Positions 57,457 through 64,000 of a stretch of DNA of 64,000 nucleotides are shown here, piece after piece. The notes under the pieces were generated by a model that did no database searches, was not told the DNA's origin, and saw only the letters and a program-made list of their open reading frames with translations. The first letter of the stretch is position 1. Each line of letters starts with the position of its first letter. The stretch lies in IMG/VR virus record IMGVR_UViG_3300031857_000005, positions 62,001 through 126,000 of that record, one strand, 5' to 3'. Both the position numbers and the translations under genes were made by a program. Source of the DNA: a virus.

Positions 57457-57805
57457 AATCATAAATTAGACTTAAAGCAAAAGTGTCCGTCAGGTAATAG
57501 TGAAAGGTGACTACATAGTAATGAGCCGTTCATTGCATCGTCTAAACCGCAAGTTTAACGATATTCTTACCAAAAACCTCTAATCCCGCAAGGACTAGTT
57601 GGGGAGGCATCCTCGAAGAGAGTTGAGTAATGAGAGAGTAACTAATACCTCAAGGAGTGGTACACCTAAAAGACCGTCACTGAGAAATACTTTTCAAAAG
57701 AAAGTGGATAAGAGTAGAAACAATAATGACTCTAAAGGTTCTCAACAAAAACTGTAATCTCAGGTTTTTATTTTAGATTTAAAATCTTATAAGAAAAAAA
57801 TTAAT

Positions 57806-57834
57806 AGGGACGATGTGAATCGATCCCTTTTTTT
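57806..57834 (+). terminator. Rho-independent terminator
   Basis: AGGGA-C-GAT/ATC-GA-TCCCT stem with T7; ends the structured RNA transcript. Confidence 0.75.
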
Positions 57835-57871
57835 GTTTTATATATATTTATAAATAAAAGAATATAATATT

Positions 57872-58141
57872 ATGGGAAGATTAATAAAATTATCAGAAAT
57901 GGACATAACAAGAATTGTTAGACGTGTAATCAAAGAAGACAAAGGACTTGGCGATAGAAAAGGTGAACTATATTCTTCCATTAATAATGTTCTTATGGAT
58001 TTTGAGGATGTTGATCCATCTGACATTGTAATGATTTTAAAAAATATATTAGATGTTCATAAAGCTATGGAATACAGGAGTAAAAATAAAATAGAACCTG
58101 TTTCCTCCCATGATGTAAGAAAACGTTTTAAAAATTACTAA
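57872..58141 (+). CDS. Leader-bearing hypothetical protein, 89 aa
   Basis: Leader MGRLIKLSEMDITRIVRRVI then K-E-D (I-K-E; L-S-E early), the 'TRIVRRVIKE' type. A short charged helical body (DLDPSDIVMILKN-like). ATATTTAT at 57844-57851. Terminator right after the stop (58149-58170). Confidence 0.75.
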   Translation: MGRLIKLSEMDITRIVRRVIKEDKGLGDRKGELYSSINNVLMDFEDVDPSDIVMILKNILDVHKAMEYRSKNKIEPVSSHDVRKRFKNY

Positions 58142-58148
58142 ATAAAAA

Positions 58149-58170
58149 AACCCCATCGTAAGATGAGGTT
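58149..58170. terminator. Terminator hairpin between leader gene and tmRNA
   Basis: AACC-C-CATC/GATG-A-GGTT stem, loop GTAA. It separates the plus-strand gene from the 3' end of the minus-strand tmRNA. Confidence 0.6.
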
Positions 58171-58177
58171 TATTAAT

Positions 58178-58580
58178 TGGTGGAGGTGGAGGGGCTCGAA
58201 CCCTCGTCCATAATATCCTGTCAGATAAGGACTACACGTTTAGGTTAACATTTTCTAATGTTCCAAAATATTTGGTTTTTCAAATCCGATCCAAAAACAG
58301 ATATAATCAAATTAACCCCTGATTATTAGGGTTTGTTCCTTTTCGGGTAGAAACCACACCTTTGTAAAGACTTCTGTTGCTAGGTTGTATGTCCACCGAC
58401 CCCCCGTTTCCGTAAACTTATTAAGCTACAGTAACTTCAGAAGTACGGATTAATCCGATAGCTTCCATTTTGTTTAGCACATTGCCAGTTGTTTTTCTGA
58501 ATCAGTTTTTAAGGAGATTAACTCAGTCCCCACGTGCCCTTATTCTTCAGCCAATACCTGTCAAATCCAAAAACACCCCC
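58178..58580 (-). ncRNA. ssrA: tmRNA (trans-translation RNA), phage-encoded
   Basis: On the minus strand the ends form an alanine-type tRNA domain: 5' GGGGGTG pairs with CACCTCC before ACCA, with TGGATTTGACAGG near the 5' end and GGTTCGAGCCCCTCC near the 3' end. The G3-U70 pair for alanine charging is present. The reading frame (58486 down to 58424) starts at Gly GGC and ends TVA then TAATAA, giving a 21-residue tag beginning GNVLNKMEAI and ending SEVTVA. tmRNA rescues stalled ribosomes. The tag is longer and different from the Bacteroidota ALAA-type tags I know. Confidence 0.9.
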
Positions 58581-58659
58581 ATATTATCAAAGAACTTATT
58601 CTGTATACAAATATAAGTATAATATTAAATATATCCAAGTTCAAGTATATTTATTTGTA

Positions 58660-59733
58660 ATGGCAAAAAATAGTGAATTATATGATTTGTTGGTTAGAGT
58701 AAAAAACGGATATGATCCAGGATGGGCATACTACTCAAGGTATGATGATGATAATTTAGATGATATTAGATTTAATGAAAACAAACCTGGACTAAGCAGT
58801 GTAAATATTGTATTTTCTGATTATGACGATTACTTAAAATTATACTCTGATTTACTAGATGAGGATGATATCTATTATCTTAAACTATTTTTATCTAATC
58901 AATACCAAAATGATTTTGATAGGTACCAATTACAAGAAGAATGGGAACAAGGATATGTTGCAAGTTATCTAAATGATGAAAACAAAGAACTTATTGATAG
59001 AATCGCGCATTTTATCTCTAAAGATTCGGTTAAAATGGATTTTACAAATAAATCAAAATTGTTATATAAGGAGTACGAAGGTGAGATAGATAATATAATG
59101 TGGGAATGGTCAGACATAGAACACAATTGTAGAATGGATATTATACGAGATGAAGTTATTGATGAATTCAGTAATAAATTTTATAATTTAGGTATTAAAG
59201 AAGTTGTTCCATTGTATAAGTACAAATGTTCCGTCAATACCTTAATAAGATTATTTGATATGTTTGGTTTACAAAGTGGGACTATTTTTGACCTATTCAA
59301 AAAAATATTGGAGGTTAACAAAGTGTCTGTGAATTCATATTATAATGAAATGTATTGGAATACCAGCTGTACTAATTTTGATATGGAGTCATTTAATAGA
59401 TCAGCAAATTGGAACTTAACAAGAATATATGAACATATTTTAGATGATGAAAAATTTGTGGATGTTGAGGAATTTTACGATGTAAAAAATGCGGTAGAAA
59501 AGGAATTTGGTTTTGATAAATGGAATAAGATTAAAACTAAAGAAAATTTATATTTTAAGGTTGATGATGTTGACCCCTCAACAAATAAAATAATCATATC
59601 TTTCAGGAATAATGAAAGTGATAATCGTGAGGAAAAGCGTTCTGTAACTTATGACGAATTACATAGAATGCAAACTCAATACGAATTATTTAATGAAATA
59701 CGAAAAATCAGAGACAAAATTTTTTTAATTTGA
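58660..59733 (+). CDS. Hypothetical protein, 357 aa
   Basis: Start at ATG 58660 (MAKNSELYDLLVRVKNGYDP), 5 bases after ATATTTAT (58647-58654); the longer frame crosses the tmRNA 5' end. It is acidic and helical, with many Tyr and Asp (DDDNLDDIRFNENKPG), and no known domain or leader. Confidence 0.7.
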   Translation: MAKNSELYDLLVRVKNGYDPGWAYYSRYDDDNLDDIRFNENKPGLSSVNIVFSDYDDYLKLYSDLLDEDDIYYLKLFLSNQYQNDFDRYQLQEEWEQGYVASYLNDENKELIDRIAHFISKDSVKMDFTNKSKLLYKEYEGEIDNIMWEWSDIEHNCRMDIIRDEVIDEFSNKFYNLGIKEVVPLYKYKCSVNTLIRLFDMFGLQSGTIFDLFKKILEVNKVSVNSYYNEMYWNTSCTNFDMESFNRSANWNLTRIYEHILDDEKFVDVEEFYDVKNAVEKEFGFDKWNKIKTKENLYFKVDDVDPSTNKIIISFRNNESDNREEKRSVTYDELHRMQTQYELFNEIRKIRDKIFLI

Positions 59734-59755
59734 TTTAATTCCATATATTTGTTAT

Positions 59756-60544
59756 ATGGAAAGAAATTATGAATTACTGAAAGAAGTTTTGTCGGTTCCC
59801 ACAAAGACTTATCAAGAAGATTTAATGGTACAATTTATCTGTGACTGGTTGGATGAAAATAACATCCCCTTTTATGTTGATGAATTTTACAATGTGTATG
59901 CAACCAAACAAACCGATGAAAACATTGAGTTTTTTCCTTGTGTTGTTGCCCATACGGATACGGTACATAACATTGACACAATTAATGTTGTTGAGGAAAT
60001 GTTACCTGATGCTCAGGGTAATGTTAAATTATCCCTGAAGGCATATAATGACGAAGGCAATCCAACGGGTATTGGTGGTGATGACAAGTGTGGGGTTTAT
60101 GCTTGTTTGGAGTTATTGAAAGAATTACCTAATCTGAAAGCGGCATTTTTTGTTTCTGAGGAAACTGGTTGTAAAGGTTCGTTTAATTCTGATCCAAAGT
60201 TCTTTGAGAATACGGGATATGCCATTCAGTTTGATGCACCTGAGAACAATATGATTTCTGAATTTTTGATGGGGGTTAATATGTTTGATCGTGAGAGTAA
60301 ATTCTTTGAGGTTGGGGGTAAGTTAATTACGGAACATTTCCCATCCAACACAAAATACCATAGACATCCATATACGGATATCTACCCTATTAGAACTAAG
60401 TATAATATTGCTTGTTTTAATATCTCAATCGGTTACTACCGTTATCATACGGCAAATGAATATGTTGTTGTTGATGATGTTTACAACGGTATTAAAGTTG
60501 GTAAACTAATGATTGACGAACTGGGTTATTCTAAACATATATAA
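59756..60544 (+). CDS. M20/M28-type metallopeptidase, 262 aa
   Basis: Zinc-peptidase motifs: VVAHTDTVHNID (H66, D68), GIGGDDKCGVYACLELLKEL (D109-110), VSEETGCKGS (E135/E136) and RYHTANEYV late. It resembles peptidase T/aminopeptidase folds of M20/M28. It probably trims peptides. The upstream element is ATATTTGT, a variant of the ATATTTAT motif. Confidence 0.8.
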   Translation: MERNYELLKEVLSVPTKTYQEDLMVQFICDWLDENNIPFYVDEFYNVYATKQTDENIEFFPCVVAHTDTVHNIDTINVVEEMLPDAQGNVKLSLKAYNDEGNPTGIGGDDKCGVYACLELLKELPNLKAAFFVSEETGCKGSFNSDPKFFENTGYAIQFDAPENNMISEFLMGVNMFDRESKFFEVGGKLITEHFPSNTKYHRHPYTDIYPIRTKYNIACFNISIGYYRYHTANEYVVVDDVYNGIKVGKLMIDELGYSKHI

Positions 60545-60545
60545 A

Positions 60546-60573
60546 AAAAGGAGGTTATTGAACCTCCTTTTTC
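60546..60573. terminator. Bidirectional terminator
   Basis: AAAAAGGAGGTT/AACCTCCTTTTT stem between converging peptidase and ClpC-like genes. Confidence 0.85.
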
Positions 60574-62612
60574 TTTCTACCACCTCTTTTCTTTGGTTCT
60601 ATTGGAACCAATTCTTTAATATTGATTGTTTGGGTATCCTCCTCACCATCAATGAACAAAGTGTATTCCTTATTCTCAAACACCTCCTCAAGTAAAATCT
60701 TTTCCGAAATTAAATCTTCAATTTTATCTTGTATTGCTCTTTTAATTGGTCTTGCACCATAATGTTCGTCAAATCCAACCTTAGAGATAAATTTAATAAC
60801 CGATTCATCATATGAGACATTATATTTCATATACTCCAATCGTTTAATTAATTTATCAATTTCTAATTTAACAATTTTATCAATATCATTCTCCTTCAAT
60901 GAATTGAATATAACTACATCATCAATTCTATTTAAGAATTCAGGCGCAAAGAACTTACTTAATTCTTTCTTTAAAATATCCCTTTTTTGTTCTTCCTCAA
61001 CATAATTACTTTTCTTAAAACCAACACCTGATCCAAAATCCTGTAATTTTTTAACACCAATATTTGATGTCATAATTATCAAGCAATTTTTGAAGTTAAT
61101 TTTTCTTCCTAAACTATCTGTGATATGACCATCATCCAACATCTGAAGTAATGTTGAGAAGATGTCTTTGTTTGCCTTTTCAATCTCATCAAATAAGATT
61201 ACAGAATACGGTTTGTTTTTAACTTGTTCTGTTAATTGTCCACCTTCTTCATGTCCTACATATCCTGGAGGTGAACCAATCAATCTTGAGATTGTGTGTT
61301 TCTCTTGGTATTCGGACATATCAACTCTAATCATATTATCTTCACTACCAAAAATTTCTTTTGCTAATTTTTTTGCTAAGAATGTCTTACCAACACCAGT
61401 GGAACCTAAGAAAATGAATGAACCAATTGGTTTATTTGGATCTTTAATCCCCACTCGGTTTCTTCTGATTGCTTTGGAAATTTTTCCTACCGCTTCAGAT
61501 TGTCCAATAACCAAATCATTTAATGTTTGTTCTAAACCTACCAAAGATTTTGTTTCATCTATTGTAATTTTATTAACAGGAATCTTAGTCATATTTGAAA
61601 CAACCTCATAAACTAATTCAGGATTAATCTCTTTCTTCTTGATTTTTAATTCCTCATCAAACTTTTTCTTCTCTTCTTCTAACTTACCTAAAATTTTTCG
61701 TTCCTTATCTCTAAGTTCGGCAGCCATCTCAAACTTTTGACTTTTAATTACCTGAAGTTTTTCTTCTTTTATATCTGAAGCTTGTTGTTTTAGTTTTTCA
61801 ATTATTTCAGGTAATTTAATGTCTACTTGAGATCTTGCACCAACCTCATCAAGGATGTCAAACGCCTTATCAGGAAACTCTCTATCTGTAATATATCTGT
61901 CCGCCAACTCAACACATAAATCTAATATTTCTTCATTATATAAAACTTTATGGTGATCCTCATATTTTGATTTACTATTTTTTAAGATGATTAAAGTTTC
62001 TTCTTTGGTTGATGGATCAACAATAATTTTTTGGAATCTTCTTTCCAATGCACCATCCTTCTCAAAGTTCTTACGGTACTCATCTAATGTTGTTGCTCCA
62101 ACACATTGGATTTCTCCTCTTGCCAATGCGGGTTTGAAGATATTTGATGCGTCTAATGAACCTGAAGAACTACCAGCACCAACTATTGTGTGAATCTCAT
62201 CAATGAAAACAATGATATTGGGGTTATTCTGAAGTTCTTCAATAATAACCTTCATTCTTTCTTCAAATTGTCCTCTATATTTGGTACCTGCAACAATGGA
62301 ATTCATATCTAAAGATACAATCCTTTTATCTGTTAAATTCTTTGGACAATCTCCCTCAAATATCTTCATTGCCAATCCTTCTACAATTGCGGTTTTACCA
62401 CAACCTGGTTCACCAACAATAATTGGATTATTTTTCTTTCTCCTTGAAAGGACTTGTGCGATACGCATAATTTCTTTTTCCCTACCAACAACAGGATCTA
62501 ATTTACCTTCACTTGCGAGTTTATTTAAATCCTTACTAAAGTTATCCAACACAGGAGTTCCTTTGTCAGAAGGCTTTTTATTTTTGTCATCGTTATCCAT
62601 ATATTCAATCAT
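60555..62612 (-). CDS. ClpC-like AAA+ unfoldase lacking the N-terminal repeat domain, 685 aa
   Basis: Two AAA modules: Walker A GEPGCGKT with VFIDEIH in D1, and GSTGVGKT with ILFDEIEKA in D2, separated by a UVR/M-like coiled region (about 285-340). The Clp N domain is absent. A VGF tripeptide (GSGVGFKKS, near 515) is at the usual ClpP-contact loop, so it may dock with host ClpP. No ClpP is encoded here. Start at 62612 or 62600. Hsp20 is divergent and next to it. Confidence 0.85.
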   Translation of the reverse strand: MIEYMDNDDKNKKPSDKGTPVLDNFSKDLNKLASEGKLDPVVGREKEIMRIAQVLSRRKKNNPIIVGEPGCGKTAIVEGLAMKIFEGDCPKNLTDKRIVSLDMNSIVAGTKYRGQFEERMKVIIEELQNNPNIIVFIDEIHTIVGAGSSSGSLDASNIFKPALARGEIQCVGATTLDEYRKNFEKDGALERRFQKIIVDPSTKEETLIILKNSKSKYEDHHKVLYNEEILDLCVELADRYITDREFPDKAFDILDEVGARSQVDIKLPEIIEKLKQQASDIKEEKLQVIKSQKFEMAAELRDKERKILGKLEEEKKKFDEELKIKKKEINPELVYEVVSNMTKIPVNKITIDETKSLVGLEQTLNDLVIGQSEAVGKISKAIRRNRVGIKDPNKPIGSFIFLGSTGVGKTFLAKKLAKEIFGSEDNMIRVDMSEYQEKHTISRLIGSPPGYVGHEEGGQLTEQVKNKPYSVILFDEIEKANKDIFSTLLQMLDDGHITDSLGRKINFKNCLIIMTSNIGVKKLQDFGSGVGFKKSNYVEEEQKRDILKKELSKFFAPEFLNRIDDVVIFNSLKENDIDKIVKLEIDKLIKRLEYMKYNVSYDESVIKFISKVGFDEHYGARPIKRAIQDKIEDLISEKILLEEVFENKEYTLFIDGEEDTQTINIKELVPIEPKKRGGRKKKEVQ

Positions 62613-62693
62613 TTTTTAACTTTTTAAAAATGTAATTTAAAAAAAACAAAAAGTATATTATTTTGTCAACCTGTCATTCATTTTTTTTATATA

Positions 62694-62735
62694 CTGACAT
62701 TTTGTCAGTTTTATGATTTTGGCACGCATTTAGTA
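62694..62735 (+). promoter_or_regulatory. Hsp20 upstream control region
   Basis: Perfect inverted repeat CTGACA-TTT-TGTCAG (62694-62708) followed by TTGGCACGCATTTAG (62719-62733), similar to a sigma-54 -24 element (TGGCAC), with a weak -12. It lies between the clpC-like gene and hsp20. Confidence 0.5.
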
Positions 62736-62775
62736 AAATGAGGGACAAAAATAAACCAATAAAAAAAATAAAAAA

Positions 62776-63123
62776 ATGTTTAACACAATTTTTGATGAAT
62801 TTTACACATTAACAAAACCAACTAACTTATTACAAACTTATCAGACAGATGAATCCACTGTATGTATTATGGATTTACCAGGGTATAATAAAGACAATTT
62901 AAAGGTTGAATTAAAAGATGGGACATTACACATTGAGGGAAAACGATCAATTATTATTAACGGTTTGAAGTCCCCAATAAAAAACCACTCAATTTCAAGA
63001 ACATATACCATTGGTAATAAGTACGATGATGAAAAGGTAACTGCGGAGGTAAAAGATGGAATTCTGACAATAACTCTCCCGTTTAAAGATGAAAAGAAAA
63101 ATAAAGTGATTAGTTTGTTGTAA
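62776..63123 (+). CDS. Small heat-shock protein, Hsp20/IbpA family
   Basis: 115 residues with an alpha-crystallin domain (about 25-115): VCIMDLPGYNKDNLKVELKD, GTLHIEGKR, then TAEVKDGILTITLPFKDEKK. Hsp20 proteins hold unfolded clients for refolding, here perhaps with the adjacent ClpC-like protein. The I-x-I/V C-terminal motif may be VISLL. It is preceded by a palindrome and a sigma-54-like box. Confidence 0.9.
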   Translation: MFNTIFDEFYTLTKPTNLLQTYQTDESTVCIMDLPGYNKDNLKVELKDGTLHIEGKRSIIINGLKSPIKNHSISRTYTIGNKYDDEKVTAEVKDGILTITLPFKDEKKNKVISLL

Positions 63124-63154
63124 AAAAAGGTCCACTTCGGTGGACTTTTTTTTT
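63124..63154 (+). terminator. Rho-independent terminator with UUCG loop
   Basis: GTCCAC/GTGGAC closed by TTCG, then T9, after hsp20. Confidence 0.85.
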
Positions 63155-63183
63155 ACCATATTTATTTTTAAATAAAAAAAGTT

Positions 63184-63426
63184 ATGGCAATTACAAAAGA
63201 AGAAATTTCAGGAACAACAATCATAAATGAAATACAATCAAGTAATATCAAAAAGACAGTTTATGATACAATCACTAAAAAATTAATGGTGGAGTTTAAT
63301 AATGGAACACAATATGAATATGATGAGGTACCACATCAAACTTATACTCAATTTAGAATGTCAGAATCACAAGGTAAGTTCTTTAGTTCAAAAATAGCAA
63401 AAACTTTCAAATATAAGAAAGTTTAA
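63184..63426 (+). CDS. KTSC-domain protein, 80 aa
   Basis: KLMVEFNNGTQYEYDEVPHQ, then TQFRMSESQGKFFSSKIAKT, is a clear match to the KTSC domain, a small family of unknown role that is often found in phages. ATATTTAT at 63158-63165. Ends 31 bases before the next gene. Confidence 0.85.
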   Translation: MAITKEEISGTTIINEIQSSNIKKTVYDTITKKLMVEFNNGTQYEYDEVPHQTYTQFRMSESQGKFFSSKIAKTFKYKKV

Positions 63427-63457
63427 ATAAATTAATTAATCATTGTATTTATTATAG

Positions 63458-64000
63458 ATGGATAAACACGATGATATTCTTTCAAGTTTTAAAGTTCAAA
63501 AAGAACTAAACCCTAAAATTTGGGATGGTAAGGGTAGTAACTCTAAAATGAAACCTGATATTAGAGAAAGGTTACTTGAGATTGCGTATGAATTTATTGA
63601 TTTTTTAGGTGTTGATATTGTTGTTACAGATGTGATAATGACAGGTTCTCTTTCTAATTATAATTGGTCAAAATATTCAGATGTTGACTTACATATTGTT
63701 GCGAATTTTAACCAATTCCCAACCAATCAAATTGATTTATATAAAGAATTTTTCAACCTTAAAAAAATTCTTTTCAATGATAATCACGATATAACAATAT
63801 ATGGATATGATGTAGAACTTTATCTTCAGGACGAAGAAGAAACTCATTTTAGTAGTGGAGTATATTCAGTATTGTTTGATGAGTGGGCTAATAATCCTAA
63901 AAAAGAATCTGTTAGTATTGATAAAGAACAAATTAAAAATAAAGCAAAACAATGGATGGATATTATTGATGGTGTTATTAATAATATGAAAGATGAGGAT
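63458..64000 (+). CDS. Nucleotidyltransferase-like protein (cut by window edge)
   Basis: Open from ATG 63458 to the end of the window (181 codons, no stop). VIMTGSLSNYNWSKYSDVDL has the GS-x10-D-x-D pattern of a pol-beta-type nucleotidyltransferase, then HIVANFNQFP. The rest (KILFNDNHDITIYGYDVELY) fits the family. Substrate unknown. A GTATTTAT variant of the phage promoter motif is upstream. Confidence 0.75.
   Translation, partial: MDKHDDILSSFKVQKELNPKIWDGKGSNSKMKPDIRERLLEIAYEFIDFLGVDIVVTDVIMTGSLSNYNWSKYSDVDLHIVANFNQFPTNQIDLYKEFFNLKKILFNDNHDITIYGYDVELYLQDEEETHFSSGVYSVLFDEWANNPKKESVSIDKEQIKNKAKQWMDIIDGVINNMKDED

Larger units (their letters stand above)
56880..57835 (+). ncRNA. Candidate giant structured RNA
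   Basis: About 950 bases with a host-type promoter, leader hairpin and boxA-like word at the 5' side and a terminator at 57806-57834. It contains GNRA-capped stems (CTAC-GAAA-GTAG near 56990; ATCGTCTAAAC-CGCAA-GTTTAACGAT near 57537-57562), CGGTT/AACCG, AGTT/AACT and TACC/GGTA pairs. Composition is more GC-rich than the genes. A 135-codon TTG-started frame (57049-57456) lies within it and may be chance. Resembles GOLLD/ROOL-type phage RNAs in size and location; no motif proof. Confidence 0.5.

Noticed and set aside
56900-57780. Group I or group II intron with an internal ORF
   Set aside because: GNRA-capped hairpins are present but I could not find domain V or a convincing P-Q-R-S core, nor an interrupted host gene.
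58534-58659. N-terminal extension of the 58660 protein
   Set aside because: It overlaps the tmRNA 5' end and the ATATTTAT motif; ATG 58660 has the usual spacing.
1-64000. Bacterial chromosome instead of phage
   Set aside because: No ribosomal, metabolic or division gene clusters; many phage-type ORFs, endolysin and holins, full tRNA set. A prophage remains possible since no head, tail or replication genes lie in this window.

Overview
The window looks like part of a large (jumbo/huge) tailed-phage genome that infects a Bacteroidota host. Host evidence: a protein with SprB-type repeats and a gliding-motility/type IX secretion (type B) C-terminal sorting domain, two lipoproteins, promoters of the Bacteroidota type TTG-N18-20-TAnnTTTG, and a tmRNA with the Bacteroidota-style glycine resume codon. 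Phage evidence: dense small ORFs of unknown function, a peptidoglycan-binding/GH19 endolysin, two holin-like proteins, a tRNA set that appears to cover all 20 amino acids, a phage-encoded tmRNA, and many proteins of families common in large phages (KTSC, DUF4314, YkuK-like RNase H fold, nucleotidyltransferase). A prophage or plasmid-like state is not excluded, but no chromosomal housekeeping block is present.

Layout. 1-12.8 kb: an array of small plus-strand genes, most starting with a short conserved leader (types MKYIITESQ and MKKVIRLTES...RRVIKE), plus a ferritin-like protein and an FKBP isomerase. 13-15.5 kb: T9SS-type surface protein. 15.5-18.8 kb: sensor kinase, receiver and membrane coiled-coil protein. 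18.8-20.9 kb: endolysin and small membrane proteins. 21-28.6 kb: leader-bearing proteins including an HELRH metalloprotease, with guaC and an acyl-CoA thioesterase. 28.6-40.6 kb: large modular leader-bearing proteins (peptidoglycan-binding and L,D-transpeptidase-like among them). 40.7-45.5 kb and 49.4-52.7 kb: two stable-RNA regions with 26 recognisable tRNAs, several tRNA-like elements and several structured non-tRNA elements. 45.6-49.4 kb: six more leader genes. 52.7-56.5 kb: Zn-binding protein, lysozyme-like protein, holin-like protein, M15 peptidase. 56.6-58.6 kb: small gene, a candidate ~0.9 kb structured RNA and the tmRNA. 58.7-64 kb: M20-type peptidase, ClpC-like AAA+ unfoldase, Hsp20, KTSC protein and a nucleotidyltransferase-like protein.

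Main interpretation. About 36 otherwise unrelated proteins share an N-terminal leader: a hydrophobic/basic start, usually a [IL]-x-E motif within the first 10 residues, and often an amphipathic helix ending in a second [IL]-x-E. This is the architecture of the T4 capsid-targeting sequence, which the prohead protease cleaves after [LI]-x-E. I infer that the phage packages a large, diverse set of proteins (cell-wall enzymes, metalloprotease, ferritin-like protein, membrane proteins) in its capsid and delivers them with the DNA. Most of these genes or their operons are preceded by an ATATTTAT motif 5-40 bases upstream of the start, which I take to be a phage-specific (probably late) promoter. The RNA regions instead use host-type promoters followed by boxA-like GTTCTTTGA sequences. 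The two promoter classes thus separate a virion-cargo programme from a stable-RNA/early programme. No terminase, portal, capsid, polymerase or prohead protease gene is visible here, so the packaging model rests on sequence pattern alone.
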